DNA of 64,000 nt, from assembly GCA_903932145.1 (NCBI GenBank), contig CAIZFE010000100.1, positions 48,031 to 112,030 of the forward strand, read 5' to 3'. Shown one piece after another: positions 9,758 through 20,387 of this stretch (position 1 is its first letter; the number at the start of each line of letters is the position of its first letter). Both the position numbers and the translations under genes were made by a program. The notes below the pieces were generated by a model. The model searched no databases and was not told the DNA's origin. It saw only the letters and a list, made by a program, of their open reading frames with translations. This DNA comes from an uncultured Rhodopila sp. GTDB taxonomy: Bacteria; Pseudomonadota; Alphaproteobacteria; Acetobacterales; Acetobacteraceae.

Positions 9758-10327
9758 TCAGCGCTGGCTAAACACGCGCGTCGGGCGGCGGCGGTCGTCC
9801 GTTAGCGCCAACGTACCGCCTCCACAGGGACTGACGTGAAGGTACGGCGCGGGATCGACCGGCTGGCCGTTGACGTTCATGCCAAAATACAAATGTGGGC
9901 CGTAGGTGAGGCCGGTGCGGCCGACGGTTCCGATTTTCTCGCCGCCGTAGATATATCGCCCTCCTTCGGCCAGTACCGGTGCGATCAGGCCGAGATGGCT
10001 GTAAACACCGACAAAACCCTCGTGTTGGATCAAGATCTCCAGGCCTCCGATGCCATGGCGCTGCACGCGGATGATGGTCCCGGGGCCGACGGCGGTGACC
10101 GGGCTGCCGATAGCAGCCGGCAGATCGATGCCGTTGTGGAAGGTGCCGGCGAGAGGGCGGTTCGGTAAAATGCGCGGCCCAAAGGGCGACGATACACAGG
10201 CCGACGTCACCGGAGACAAGAGCGGCATGCGTGCTGGCATGTTCAGCGATGCAGCCTGCGCGGTGAACGCCGCCACCCCAACGCCGAAACCGACCGCTAT
10301 GGCGGTGCGACGCGTCATCGGGCGCAC
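9758..10327 (-). CDS. M23 family metallopeptidase-like exported protein
   Basis: This 189-residue protein has an N-terminal export signal (about residues 1-26, TRRTAIAVGFGVGVAAFTAQA) and an M23/LytM domain. The zinc motif HNGID supplies H64 and D68, followed by YSHLG (H111) and GPHLYF (H145). In active LytM enzymes the last motif is H-x-H, whose second His binds zinc. Here it is H-L-Y, so Tyr147 replaces that ligand. The protein may be a degenerate endopeptidase that regulates amidases, or a variant site. The start is GTG at 10327 with AGGA 8 nt upstream; ATG at 10318 is the alternative. It converges with hemY. Confidence 0.85.
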   Translation of the reverse strand: MRPMTRRTAIAVGFGVGVAAFTAQAASLNMPARMPLLSPVTSACVSSPFGPRILPNRPLAGTFHNGIDLPAAIGSPVTAVGPGTIIRVQRHGIGGLEILIQHEGFVGVYSHLGLIAPVLAEGGRYIYGGEKIGTVGRTGLTYGPHLYFGMNVNGQPVDPAPYLHVSPCGGGTLALTDDRRRPTRVFSQR

Positions 10328-10441
10328 ATGTTTGATCCTGGCATCCGTTACTCGATCCCTGTCAAACCCCGACCGGAGCGGAATGTGCCCGACGTGTCTA
10401 ATCAGGATCTCGTGGTACGCCGCCGGATGGGGACGGGCGCG

Positions 10442-13282
10442 CTATTCCGCTATCGCTTTCCGCATCTTGCGGGGAGTCGGGACCGGTACGGCTGGGGCGT
10501 CTTCGTCGGGATTGTTCAAAGCGGCGAGCAACGCCTCGCGAAGCTGGCTGAGCTTTCGCTCATTCTCGACTTTCAGGCCGAAGACATCTTTCACGTAGAA
10601 GACGTCCACCGCCCGAACGCCGTAGGTTGTGATATGCGCAGACGCGATCTGAAGACCCTGCTCGCTGATAGCGGCGGTGACATCGTGCAGCAGGCCAGGG
10701 CGATCGCGACCATTCAGTTCGAGCACCGTGTGCGTATTTGAGGCGCGGTTATCGACCACAACACGCGGCGGCACATGAATGGCCTGCATGCGCCGGCCAA
10801 GTAAAACCTTGGAAATCCGCCTGATCTCGGTTGACAACCGCAGGCGGCCGGACAGGGCTTGCTCGATCAGAACCGAGAGGCGAGCCAGCCGATGGGGCGC
10901 ATCGAAGGCCCCGCCCGCAGTATCCTGAATCCAGAATGTATCGAGCGCCATACCATTGGTCATCGTGTGAATGCGGGCATCGACGATCGAGGCGCCGGCC
11001 ACGGCGAGCGCGCCGGATATTTTACTGAACAGACCGGCATAGTCGGCGCAATAAACCGTCACCTCGGTCACCGCTCGGGCGGGAAGCGGCTGGGTATCGA
11101 CGGTCAGCGGCGCCTTGCGATGTTCGGCGTCACGAATCAGCGCGGCATGGCGTGCGTGGGTTTCCGGATCAAACGACAGCCAATAGCCCGCGTAGCCGAG
11201 GGCGGAAAAATGCTCCAGTTCTGCCGGAGTCCAATCATCGAGCAGGGCACCGACGGCCAGTTTGGCTCGGGCAACCCGGACGTCGCGTTCGGTTGTGGCG
11301 AGGCCGCCCGCCAGCACTTCAGCGACGCGGGAGTAGAGTTCCCGCAGCAACGTCGCTTTCCAGCCGTTCCAGACCTTACTCGATACCGCGCGCATGTCGG
11401 CAACGGTCAGAATGAGCAGAAGCCGCAAACGCTCCGGCGACTGGATCGTGTCGGCGAGGTCTAGAATCGTCTTGGGGTCGTCGATATCGCGCTTGAAGGC
11501 GGTAGCGCTTAACAGCAGGTGGTGCAGAACCAGCCACGAAACCGTCTCGGTTTCTTCGTCGGTCATGCCCAAGGCCGGGCCAACTTCCAACGCGACTTCG
11601 GCGCCAAGAGCAGAATGATCGCCGCCCCGGCCCTTGGCGATGTCATGCAACAGCATGGCGAGATACAGCGAGCGGCGCGATTGGACATTGTCCACCAGTT
11701 CCGACGCGATCGGGGCGACTTCAGAAAGCTCCCCGCGTTCCAGCGTGTTCAGGACACGAACGGCTTCGATCGTGTGCTCATCGACGGTGAAAATATGGTA
11801 GGTGTCGAACTGCATCTGTCCGACGATGCGCGCCCAATCGGGCAAATAACGCCCGAAGAAGCCGGTCTCATTGAGGATGCTCAGCCATCGGGCGCCGTCG
11901 GGGTGTACGCCCGGACGATGGCGATCCGGTTCCTTGCCGCACAGCAGATCCATGAACACCGCGGCAGCCTTCGGATCACCTCGCAGCGATACCGCCCGGC
12001 GTTCGTTCTGGATGAAGGAGCGGATGGCAAGCGGATGCAGATCGAGGGCGCGGTCACGGGCGACCTGCAAGATCCGCAGCATCTGAATGGGTTCAGCGTC
12101 GAAGTCCCGGCCGGCGATCGGCATCAGTTTGCCTTCCGCCAGGACGAACCCTTCCGCCAACAGCGCATCATCGGTTTCGGCTTCTATCGCCGGTGGGCCG
12201 AGTGCCGATCGCAGAATCGCGGGTTCGAGTATGCGTGTGAGGCGAGCAATCTCGCGGGCGGTCAGAAAGTAGTGGCGCATAAAGCGCTCGACGCCGTCCT
12301 GCCGGCCATGACGCGTGTATCCCATGCGGGCGCCGACCACAGGCTGCAAGTCGAATGTCAGTCGTTCTTCGGCTCTGCCGGCCACGTAGTGCAGGTGGAA
12401 GCGGACGGTCCACAGGAACTCCCAGGCGCGCCGGCCGTGGCGGGCTTCCTGTTGCGTTAATATGCCGCCAAGATCGGCGAGTTCGCCCATGGTTTGGGTA
12501 TCGAACACGTAGCGGGCGATCCAATAGAGCGTTTGCAGATCGCGCAGGCCGCCGCGGCCCTCTTTGACGTTCGGTTCGACGACAAACGGGCTGTCACCGT
12601 AGCGTCGATGGCGCAACGAGCGTTCGGCCTGTTTGGCCGCGATATACTCGGCGGCGCCGGCTTCCTTGCAGGCCGCCCGGAAGCGGCGGTGGAACTCACC
12701 AAAAAGGGTCTCGTTGCCAGTCAGAAACCTTGCATCCAGCAATGCGGTGCGGATGGTGGTGTCCTTGCTGCCCTCGACAAGGCAATCGCCGATGGACCGC
12801 GTCGCGTGGCCGACCTTCAATCCGAGGTCCCACAGGAAGTACAGCATGTACTCGACGACCCGGAGCGTTTCCGGGGTCGGTTCCTCCGCCGTCAGGAACA
12901 GCAAATCGATGTCGCTGAATGGCGCCAGGACGCCCCGTCCGTAGCCGCCGGTCGCGGCGATGCTCAGGTTCTCAGAGGGTTCGAGGTCGGCCTTGGTCGT
13001 GGCATGGTCGAACAGAGCGGCGACCACGCCATCGACCAAAGCGCCGAGCAGGCGGGCGGCCTGTAGTCCGGTGATTTGTTCGTGCTCAAAGGCGTGCTGC
13101 ACGTACGCCTGTATTCGGGCCAAATGGCGCCGGAAAGCCCCCACCGCGGCGTCTCGGGAGATCGATCCGCTCTCCTCCGCGATGGCTGCAAGGGCATCGG
13201 ACAAGAGCGACGCCGCGGCTTCTGGGGCCCGCGGCAAGGGGATGGGAGTTAACATTGCTTTGATGGTACTATGTGGCTCCAT
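10442..13282 (-). CDS. glnD: Bifunctional [protein-PII] uridylyltransferase/uridylyl-removing enzyme
   Basis: GlnD senses glutamine and uridylylates or deuridylylates PII proteins to set nitrogen status. The protein has a nucleotidyltransferase domain with GGYGRG near residues 112-117 and DID eight residues on, a PII-UTase helical region (RSLRHRRYGDSPFVVEPNVKEGRGGLRD), an HD domain with LLHDIAKGRGGDHS, and two C-terminal ACT domains (VTVYCADYAGLFSKI; LELNGRDRPGLLHDV). About 946 residues is normal. The start is uncertain: ATG 13282 lies inside the mutS 3' end (14-nt overlap), while ATG 13255 lies just after the mutS stop. It is probably co-transcribed with mutS. Confidence 0.95.
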   Translation of the reverse strand: MEPHSTIKAMLTPIPLPRAPEAAASLLSDALAAIAEESGSISRDAAVGAFRRHLARIQAYVQHAFEHEQITGLQAARLLGALVDGVVAALFDHATTKADLEPSENLSIAATGGYGRGVLAPFSDIDLLFLTAEEPTPETLRVVEYMLYFLWDLGLKVGHATRSIGDCLVEGSKDTTIRTALLDARFLTGNETLFGEFHRRFRAACKEAGAAEYIAAKQAERSLRHRRYGDSPFVVEPNVKEGRGGLRDLQTLYWIARYVFDTQTMGELADLGGILTQQEARHGRRAWEFLWTVRFHLHYVAGRAEERLTFDLQPVVGARMGYTRHGRQDGVERFMRHYFLTAREIARLTRILEPAILRSALGPPAIEAETDDALLAEGFVLAEGKLMPIAGRDFDAEPIQMLRILQVARDRALDLHPLAIRSFIQNERRAVSLRGDPKAAAVFMDLLCGKEPDRHRPGVHPDGARWLSILNETGFFGRYLPDWARIVGQMQFDTYHIFTVDEHTIEAVRVLNTLERGELSEVAPIASELVDNVQSRRSLYLAMLLHDIAKGRGGDHSALGAEVALEVGPALGMTDEETETVSWLVLHHLLLSATAFKRDIDDPKTILDLADTIQSPERLRLLLILTVADMRAVSSKVWNGWKATLLRELYSRVAEVLAGGLATTERDVRVARAKLAVGALLDDWTPAELEHFSALGYAGYWLSFDPETHARHAALIRDAEHRKAPLTVDTQPLPARAVTEVTVYCADYAGLFSKISGALAVAGASIVDARIHTMTNGMALDTFWIQDTAGGAFDAPHRLARLSVLIEQALSGRLRLSTEIRRISKVLLGRRMQAIHVPPRVVVDNRASNTHTVLELNGRDRPGLLHDVTAAISEQGLQIASAHITTYGVRAVDVFYVKDVFGLKVENERKLSQLREALLAALNNPDEDAPAVPVPTPRKMRKAIAE

Positions 13283-15878
13283 CCGCGCAACCCGGCACAA
13301 GCGTTTTCAGCCGATATAAGACGTCAAGAGCCTGTTTGGGGGACATATTATTTGGGTCGATTTCGTTCAAAGCCTCGCACAGGGGGGAGAGATCAACCGC
13401 AGGTGGAATTGGTTCCTCGGGTTTTGCGGTTGCGGCGAAAAGCGGCAGGGATTGCAGCGAGGCGGATTTCCCCAGCGGTCCACCGTGTTTTTCCATGGTC
13501 GCCATCAGCGATGCCGCCCGCTTGACGACCGGGGCCGGAACGCCGGCCAGTTCGGCGACATGAACGCCCCAGGAACGTCCGGCCGCGCCCTCGGCCACTT
13601 CATGCAGGAACACGACAGTACCCTTCCATTCTTTGACCCGCATCGTGTGCGGCTTGAGCCTCGGCAAGCGATCCGCGAGTTCCGCGAGTTCGTGGAAATG
13701 CGTGGCAAAGATGGTGCGGCAACGTATGGCCGAATGTAAAGACTCAAGCACCGCCCAGGCGATCGCCAGCCCGTCCAGGGTGGAGGTGCCGCGACCGATT
13801 TCGTCCACCACCACCAGGGATTTCGGCCCGGCCTGATGCAGGATGGCGGCGGTTTCGGTCATTTCGACCATGAAGGTCGAACGGCCACGCGCCAGATCGT
13901 CGGCTGCGCCGACCCGGCTGAACAGGCGATCCACGATGCCAAGGACGGCGGATTCCGCCGGCAGCGGCAGTCCGGCCTGCGCGAGCACGACGAACAGCGC
14001 GTTTTGCCGCAGGAACGTGGATTTTCCCGCCATGTTCGGGCCGGTCAGCAGCATGACGCGTTGGTCTGGGGACAGATCACACTTGTTGGGCACGAAAGCC
14101 GCATGGCTGGCCAGCGCGCTTTCCACCACCGGATGACGGCCGGATTCGATGCGGTATTCCTCGGCCGTCGTCAGAGTAGGCCGCACCCAATTGCCGCTTT
14201 GCGCCAGCTTCGCGGCGGATTGGGTTGCGTCCAAGAAGGCCAGCGCGTCGGCACAGGCGGCAAGCGTGTCTGCATGCGCCAATACGTTTTTGACGAGATG
14301 GGCAAATACCAGCCGCTCCCGTGCCGTCGCTTTTTCGGCCGCTTCACGTATTTTTTGATCGAGTTCGGACAGTTCGGGGGTGGTGAACCGGGCACCGTTT
14401 GCCATGCCCTGGCGCAGGGTCAGTTCCGGAAAACCACGCAGGCTTTCCACCGCGATGGCAGGCGCCTCGATAATGTAACCGAGTTGCATGTGGTGCTTGA
14501 TCTTGAGGCTGGCGACACCGAAACGCTGAGCGAAATCGAGTTGCAGCCTTGCGATGACCTGACGGCTTTCGTCGCGCAGGGTACGGTGGGCGTCGAGCTC
14601 TCCATCGTAGCCGGTGCGGATCGCGCCACCATCCTCCAGGCGCGCCGGGACCGGATCGGCGAGGGCACGGGCCAGTTCTTCCGCCAGGGACGAGCCTGAT
14701 GGAATGGCGGACTGTGCCTTGGCAAGGGCCTCGGGCAGTGGCGATTGAAGGCATTCGGCTGCCGCGAACGCTGCTTTCAAGCCGTCACGGATGGCGGCGA
14801 GGTCGCGCGGTGTCCCCCTATTTAAGGAGAGCCGGCCGAGGGCGCGGGCCATGTCAGGGGCGGTGCGAAGAATTGCGCGTAATTGGTTGGTCGCGTCCTG
14901 ATTGGCGACGCACCAGGACCAGGCATCCTGCCGTGCGACGATCGCGACCAGATCAGTGAGTGGTGCCGAGAGCCAGGCGGCCAACAGGCGAGCACCCGCG
15001 GCGGTAAGAGTTCGCTGGATCGCGGCAAACAATGTGTGCTGTGTGCCCCCATCCCTGGATCGCAGGATTTCCAGGCTGGCGCGCGTCGCCGCGTCCATCA
15101 GCAACGCGCCGGACTGACCCCGCGGTTCCGGGCGGCCGAGCCGAGGCAGGGCACCTGATTGGGTGCTACGGATGTAGTCCACGGCCATCGCGGCGGCGAC
15201 CGCCTCGCCGTCGGTGAACACGCCGAATGCATCCAGGCTGACCGTGCCGAAAGTTTCGGCCAGCCGCCGTCTGGCGATCAACGGCGTGGACGGCACGGTT
15301 TCGGGTGAGCGGTTAGACGACCATTCGCCGAGGTCCAGCGAATCGGGCGCCAGAAGTTCGACCGGTTCCAGCCGGCCGAGAAGGGCCGGCAGTTCGGATG
15401 TCGCGAGCGCGGTGGTTTCGAACAGGCCGGTGGACACATCGACCCAGGCCGCTCCCAGCCCATCCTTGTCGTGGGCCAGGGCCATCAACAGGTTGGGACG
15501 GCCGGCTTCCAGCAGGGATTCTTCGGTGATCGTGCCGGGGGTGATGATGCGAACAACCGCGCGCTTGATCGGAAGTTTACCGACACGATTCTTGGGGTCC
15601 TCCATCTGCTCGACGATGGCGACACGGAAGCCGCGGCGGATCAGGCGGGCGAGATAGATTTCGGATGCGTGGTGAGGCACGCCGCACATCGGGATCGGGA
15701 GACCGCCGTGCTCGCCCCGGTGCGATAGGGCAATGTCCAGGGCGGCGGCGGCGGCTTCGGCGTCGGCGAAGAACAATTCGTAGAAATCACCCATGCGGAA
15801 AAACAGCAGCGCATCGGGGTGATCGGCTTTGCAGGCGAACCATTGCGCCATCGCCGGGGTCGCCCCCACGGCGGACAT
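13269..15878 (-). CDS. mutS: DNA mismatch repair protein MutS
   Basis: MutS recognises mismatches and starts mismatch repair with MutL. The 869-residue product has the N-terminal mismatch-binding domain with the FRMGDFYELF motif, whose phenylalanine and glutamate contact the mismatch. The C-terminal ATPase has Walker A TGPNMAGKST, Walker B VVVDEIGRGTST and the FATHFHEL segment. The open frame extends upstream into mnmG, but the family start is ATG at 15878, 43 nt after the mnmG stop. mutS and glnD overlap, a pairing often seen in Alphaproteobacteria. Confidence 0.97.
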   Translation of the reverse strand: MSAVGATPAMAQWFACKADHPDALLFFRMGDFYELFFADAEAAAAALDIALSHRGEHGGLPIPMCGVPHHASEIYLARLIRRGFRVAIVEQMEDPKNRVGKLPIKRAVVRIITPGTITEESLLEAGRPNLLMALAHDKDGLGAAWVDVSTGLFETTALATSELPALLGRLEPVELLAPDSLDLGEWSSNRSPETVPSTPLIARRRLAETFGTVSLDAFGVFTDGEAVAAAMAVDYIRSTQSGALPRLGRPEPRGQSGALLMDAATRASLEILRSRDGGTQHTLFAAIQRTLTAAGARLLAAWLSAPLTDLVAIVARQDAWSWCVANQDATNQLRAILRTAPDMARALGRLSLNRGTPRDLAAIRDGLKAAFAAAECLQSPLPEALAKAQSAIPSGSSLAEELARALADPVPARLEDGGAIRTGYDGELDAHRTLRDESRQVIARLQLDFAQRFGVASLKIKHHMQLGYIIEAPAIAVESLRGFPELTLRQGMANGARFTTPELSELDQKIREAAEKATARERLVFAHLVKNVLAHADTLAACADALAFLDATQSAAKLAQSGNWVRPTLTTAEEYRIESGRHPVVESALASHAAFVPNKCDLSPDQRVMLLTGPNMAGKSTFLRQNALFVVLAQAGLPLPAESAVLGIVDRLFSRVGAADDLARGRSTFMVEMTETAAILHQAGPKSLVVVDEIGRGTSTLDGLAIAWAVLESLHSAIRCRTIFATHFHELAELADRLPRLKPHTMRVKEWKGTVVFLHEVAEGAAGRSWGVHVAELAGVPAPVVKRAASLMATMEKHGGPLGKSASLQSLPLFAATAKPEEPIPPAVDLSPLCEALNEIDPNNMSPKQALDVLYRLKTLVPGCADGAT

Positions 15879-15921
15879 CGTCTTGGGAACGGACGGGTTC
15901 GAAGCGCTGTCCACAGGTCCG

Positions 15922-17778
15922 CTATGCCGCCACGCGCTTGCGCACAAATGCGGCGATCGATGCTAACGCGGCCGGGGTCATGCCTTGGATACGGGCTGCC
16001 GCGCCCAGTGATTCCGGGCGGACATTTTTCAGCTTTTCGCGGATTTCGTTGGAGAGACTGCCGATCTCGTCGAATACGATGCCCTCCAGGTCCACGCTAT
16101 CCTCGCGCCGGCTCATGCGGACTTCAGCTTGTTGGCGATGCAGATAGCCGGCGTAACGGGCGTCGGTGCGGAGTTGTTCCGCGGTGCGGGCCGGCAGTTC
16201 GGCCAGCCACGGGAAGGCCGCGCATAACAGAGGCCAGGCGACGGCGTCGTTGCCGGCGAAATCAAGAACTGACCGCCGGCGTCCGTCGGAGGCGGGGACG
16301 ATGCCGAGACGATCCATCGCGGTTGCCGGCAATCCTTCGTGACCAGCGCGTTCCAGCGCGTCCGCGAGCGAGATCCGATGGGCGGTGAACGCGGTCTGCC
16401 GGACGCTGCCGACACAGCCCCACTCTATACCTTTGTCGGTCAGCCGGAGGTCGGCGTTGTCCGCCCGTAGGCTGAGGCGGAATTCGGCGCGCGAAGTGAA
16501 CATCCGGTACGGTTCGGCGACCCCCTGCGTTGTGAGGTCGTCCACCATCACACCGAGATAAGAGTCCGTCCGATCCAGCCAGACGGGCGCCTGGCCGCCG
16601 GTCAGGCGCGCGGCATTGATCCCGGCCAAGACGCCCTGGGCGGCGGCTTCCTCATATCCGGTGGTGCCGTTGATCTGGCCGGCGAGGAACAATCCGGGCA
16701 TGGCCCGCAGTTCCAGGCCCCGGGTCAGAGCGCGGGGATCGACGTAGTCGTACTCCACGGCATAGCCGGGGCGGATCATGCGGGCGTGCTCAAGGCCGGG
16801 AATCGTCTTCAGGATGGCCTGTTGGACGTCTTCGGGCAGGCTGGTGGAGATGCCGTTGGGATAAACCGTGGGGTCGTCGAGACCTTCCGGTTCCAGGAAG
16901 ATATTGTGTCGGTCCTTGCCGCTGAACCGGACGATTTTGTCCTCGATGGACGGGCAGTAGCGCGGGCCGCGCCCGGCGATCTGGCCGGAATAGACGGCGG
17001 ATTTGTGGAGGTTTTCCCGGATGACCGCGTGGGTCGCCTCCGTCGTGCCGGTCACCCGGCATTCGATCTGCGGGTTGAGCAGGCTGGTGGTCAGGGTGCT
17101 GAATGGCTGGGGTTCATCGTCGCCGGGATCGGCGCGCAGGCTTTCCCAATCAATAGTACGCCGGTCCAGCCGTGGCGGCGTGCCGGTCTTCAGGCGGCCG
17201 AGCGGCAGGCCGAAACGAGACAGCGTCTGCGCCAGGCCGACCGACGGGGCTTCGCCCATCCGCCCGGCCGGAGTCTGGCGATCACCGATATGGATGATGC
17301 CGCGCAGGAACGTCCCGGCCGTCAGCACGACCGCGCCGCAGCCGATCCGCTGACCGTCCGAACCGATCACCGCGACGATGCGTCCGTCGCGATCAACTTC
17401 CAGATCGTCGGCCGCGCCGGCTTGCAGCGTGAGGTTGGGCGTCTCCTTGAGGAAGCTCTGCATCGCCCGCCGGTACAGCGAACGATCGGCCTGCGCCCGC
17501 GGGCCGCGCACGGCCGGGCCTTTACTGCGGTTGAGAAGCTTGAAATGGATGCCCGCCGCGTCGGCGGTTCGGCCCATCAATCCGTCGAGGGCGTCGATCT
17601 CTCGCACCAGATGGCCTTTGCCGATCCCCCCGATCGACGGATTGCACGACATCTCCCCGATCTTGGTCAGATCGTGGGTCAGCAGCAGAGTTTTGGCGCC
17701 CATCCGCGCGGACGCGGCAGCGGCCTCACACCCGGCGTGGCCGCCTCCTATAACAATAACATCGAACCGGTTGCTCAT
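15922..17778 (-). CDS. mnmG: tRNA uridine-5-carboxymethylaminomethyl(34) synthesis enzyme MnmG
   Basis: MnmG (GidA) is the FAD-dependent partner of MnmE in making (c)mnm5U34 in tRNA. The 618-residue protein starts [20 protein letters not shown] (FAD-binding GxGxxG). It contains the family signatures [27 protein letters not shown] and [13 protein letters not shown]. The start is ATG at 17778; the same frame stays open a further 417 codons opposite maeB, which is a high-GC artefact. mnmG usually sits with mnmE, rsmG and parAB near the origin. Here none of these is adjacent and mutS follows instead. Confidence 0.97.
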   Translation of the reverse strand: MSNRFDVIVIGGGHAGCEAAAASARMGAKTLLLTHDLTKIGEMSCNPSIGGIGKGHLVREIDALDGLMGRTADAAGIHFKLLNRSKGPAVRGPRAQADRSLYRRAMQSFLKETPNLTLQAGAADDLEVDRDGRIVAVIGSDGQRIGCGAVVLTAGTFLRGIIHIGDRQTPAGRMGEAPSVGLAQTLSRFGLPLGRLKTGTPPRLDRRTIDWESLRADPGDDEPQPFSTLTTSLLNPQIECRVTGTTEATHAVIRENLHKSAVYSGQIAGRGPRYCPSIEDKIVRFSGKDRHNIFLEPEGLDDPTVYPNGISTSLPEDVQQAILKTIPGLEHARMIRPGYAVEYDYVDPRALTRGLELRAMPGLFLAGQINGTTGYEEAAAQGVLAGINAARLTGGQAPVWLDRTDSYLGVMVDDLTTQGVAEPYRMFTSRAEFRLSLRADNADLRLTDKGIEWGCVGSVRQTAFTAHRISLADALERAGHEGLPATAMDRLGIVPASDGRRRSVLDFAGNDAVAWPLLCAAFPWLAELPARTAEQLRTDARYAGYLHRQQAEVRMSRREDSVDLEGIVFDEIGSLSNEIREKLKNVRPESLGAAARIQGMTPAALASIAAFVRKRVAA

Positions 17779-17913
17779 CGGGTGCTTTGTGCCATAGAAG
17801 CACCGCCTTTCGCCATGCCTGAACGTCGCTTCTTTCGTTAGATGCGGCGACAGACCATGGCGGGAGGCCAAGCAACCGGCGCGAGGCCGGTTAATCACGG
17901 GGGGAGTTCGGCC

Positions 17914-20199
17914 ATGGCCGACACGGCTATCGATACGCGTACGGCGCGAGTTTCCGACGAAGAGAGTTTGGCCATGCATGCCATGGGCCGTCCGGGTAAG
18001 CTGGAAACCCGGATCAGCAAGCCCATCGCCACGGCGCGCGATCTCTCGATGGCTTATTCCCCCGGAGTTGCCGCTCCATGCCTCGCGATCGCACGCGATC
18101 CGGCACTGGCATACGAATACACGACCAAAGGCAACATGGTTGCCGTCATCACGAACGGCACGGCCGTTCTGGGTCTGGGCAATCTTGGCGCTTTGGCCTC
18201 GAAGCCGGTGATGGAGGGTAAAGTCGCCCTGTTTAAGCGATTCGCCGATGTCGATGGGATCGATCTTGAGATCGGCACCGAGGACATCGAGGAATTCATC
18301 AACGCCGTCCGGTTCCTGGGACCGAGCTTCGGCGGAATCAATCTGGAAGACATCAAGGCGCCGGAGTGCTTTGTCATCGAGCAGCGCCTGCGCGAACTGA
18401 TGGACATCCCGGTTTTCCATGACGACCAGCATGGCACCGCGATCGTGTCCGCCGCTGGTTTGATCAACGCCTGCCACCTGACCGGCCGGGAGTTGCGCGA
18501 TACCAAACTGGTGGTCAATGGAGCCGGTTCGGCGGCGATTGCCTGCGTCGAGTTGCTCAAGGCGATGGGTGTGCGGCCGCAGCATGTGATCCTGTGCGAC
18601 ACCAAGGGTGTCGTCTATCAGGGCCGCACTGAAGGGATGAACCAGTGGAAGTCGGCGCATGCCGCCAACACCAAGGCGCGCACCCTGACGGAGGCGCTGG
18701 AGGGGGCGGACGCCTTCTTCGGCCTGTCGGTGAAAGGCGCGTTGACCGGGCCCATGGTCGCCGCGATGGCTGACAAGCCCATCATCTTTGCAATGGCCAA
18801 TCCCGATCCGGAAATCACCCCGGAAGAGGCGCGTGCTGCCAGCCCGAACGCGATCATCGCGACCGGACGCAGCGACTATCCCAATCAGGTCAACAACGTC
18901 CTCGGCTTCCCGTTCATCTTCCGTGGCGCTTTGGATGTTCGCGCCAGCACGATTAACGACGCGATGAAGATCGCCGCGGCGCATGCCTTGGCCAAGCTGG
19001 CCCGCGAAGATGTGCCGGATGAGGTCCACACGGCGTCAATTGGCCGCCGTCTGGCGTTCGGGCCGGAATACATTATTCCCAATGCATTCGACCCTCGCCT
19101 GATTGCGCGTGTCTCCCCGGCGGTGGCGCAGGCGGCGATGGACTCCGGTGTCGCGCGTAAGCCGATCGAGGATATGCGCCGGTATGTGCGCGGTCTGTCC
19201 GGACGGCTCGACCCGACGGCCGATGCGTTGGATGCGACGATGGAAATGGTGCGGGCAAACCCGCGCCGCGTCGTGTTCGCCGAGGGTGAGGAAGCCCAGG
19301 TCGTACGCGCCGCTGTTGCCTATCGCAATGCCGGTTACGGTCGGCCGATCCTGATCGGGCGCGAGGATCGCGTTCTGGCCACGTTGGATGGTCTCGGGCT
19401 TGGCGGGATCGAGGGTATCGAGATCCACAATGCCGGGTTATCGGGTTCCAACAGCAAATATGTGGAATTCTTGTATAAGCGCCTCCAGCGCCAGGGGCAT
19501 CTGCGGCGCGACGTGCAGCGGATGGTCAATCAGGACCGAAACGTGTTCGCCGCGTGCATGGTCGCGACCGGCGATGCCGACGCGATGGTCACCGGACTGA
19601 CGCGTTCCGCATCAGTGTGTCTGCAAGACATTCGCCATGCGATCGGGCCTGCAAACGGTGGCATTCCGTTCGGGCTGACCCTCTTGGTCGGGATGCGCGG
19701 TAAAACGATCTTCCTGTCGGACTCGTTGGTGAATTTCCGGCCGGATGCGGCGCAACTGGCCGATATCGCGATCGGCGCGGCGGCGGCAGCGCGACACCTT
19801 GGTCACGAACCGCGGGTGGCGTTGTTGTCGCACGCGACATTCGGCGATCCGTTGGATCAGCGGTCGGCGCCGATGCTGGATGCAGTCAAGATCCTGGACG
19901 AGCGCAAGGTCGATTTCGAGTATGACGGCGAAATGAGCCCGGATGTTGCGTTGGATCCGTCCATTCGCGCGCTGTACCCGTTCTGCAGATTGACCGGGGA
20001 CGCCAACGTGCTGGTGGTGCCGGGCCTGCATTCGGCACATATCGCAGCCCGTTTGGCACATCATTTGGGCGGCGGAACCACGATCGGTCCGCTGCTGATC
20101 GGGATGGAAAAGCCGGTGCAGATTATTCCGATGAACGCGTCGTCGAGCCAGATCGTCGATCTAGCCTGTCTCGCGGCGTACCAGGCAATCAGCCAATAA
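17914..20199 (+). CDS. maeB: NADP-dependent malic enzyme with phosphotransacetylase-like domain
   Basis: This enzyme oxidatively decarboxylates malate to pyruvate with NADP(H) and feeds gluconeogenic or C4-acid metabolism. The first ~430 residues are the malic enzyme: [23 protein letters not shown] and the NAD(P)-binding [15 protein letters not shown]. Residues ~445-761 form a phosphotransacetylase-like domain ([40 protein letters not shown]). In hybrid malic enzymes this domain usually lacks PTA activity and mediates regulation and oligomerisation. ATG 17914 has a strong GGGGGAG Shine-Dalgarno 8 nt upstream, so it is preferred to the in-frame ATG at 17842. A clear terminator follows. Confidence 0.95.
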   Translation: MADTAIDTRTARVSDEESLAMHAMGRPGKLETRISKPIATARDLSMAYSPGVAAPCLAIARDPALAYEYTTKGNMVAVITNGTAVLGLGNLGALASKPVMEGKVALFKRFADVDGIDLEIGTEDIEEFINAVRFLGPSFGGINLEDIKAPECFVIEQRLRELMDIPVFHDDQHGTAIVSAAGLINACHLTGRELRDTKLVVNGAGSAAIACVELLKAMGVRPQHVILCDTKGVVYQGRTEGMNQWKSAHAANTKARTLTEALEGADAFFGLSVKGALTGPMVAAMADKPIIFAMANPDPEITPEEARAASPNAIIATGRSDYPNQVNNVLGFPFIFRGALDVRASTINDAMKIAAAHALAKLAREDVPDEVHTASIGRRLAFGPEYIIPNAFDPRLIARVSPAVAQAAMDSGVARKPIEDMRRYVRGLSGRLDPTADALDATMEMVRANPRRVVFAEGEEAQVVRAAVAYRNAGYGRPILIGREDRVLATLDGLGLGGIEGIEIHNAGLSGSNSKYVEFLYKRLQRQGHLRRDVQRMVNQDRNVFAACMVATGDADAMVTGLTRSASVCLQDIRHAIGPANGGIPFGLTLLVGMRGKTIFLSDSLVNFRPDAAQLADIAIGAAAAARHLGHEPRVALLSHATFGDPLDQRSAPMLDAVKILDERKVDFEYDGEMSPDVALDPSIRALYPFCRLTGDANVLVVPGLHSAHIAARLAHHLGGGTTIGPLLIGMEKPVQIIPMNASSSQIVDLACLAAYQAISQ

Positions 20200-20284
20200 T
20201 CAGTTCCTTTCGTTTGGCGCCCGGAAGGGCGTCCAACGGTTTCTGACTGATTCCGGCGTGTTCCATGATCAGTACGGAAATATA

Positions 20285-20323
20285 AAAACGGGCTTTGCTT
20301 CAGATTGAAGCAAAGCCCGTTTT
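20285..20323. terminator. Rho-independent terminator after maeB
   Basis: A perfect 18-bp stem (20285-20302 with 20306-20323) encloses a 3-nt loop. It has an A-run at the left foot and T-run at the right, so it can act in both directions. It lies 85 nt after the maeB stop and 64 nt before the stop of the convergent bactofilin gene, so it probably serves both. Confidence 0.93.
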
Positions 20324-20387
20324 TCGTTGATTTTATTAACGCTTTGCGTCCGCACAGGTGGTGTGGCAGACGCGATCGCGTGCGGTT

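Noticed and set aside
10859..12460. Long plus-strand frames opposite glnD
   Set aside because: They are antisense shadows of a clear glnD gene and show no recognisable domains.
17779..19029. A 417-codon open extension of the mnmG frame on the minus strand
   Set aside because: It lies opposite maeB, has no MnmG-like or other familiar sequence, and such long antisense frames are common in GC-rich genes.
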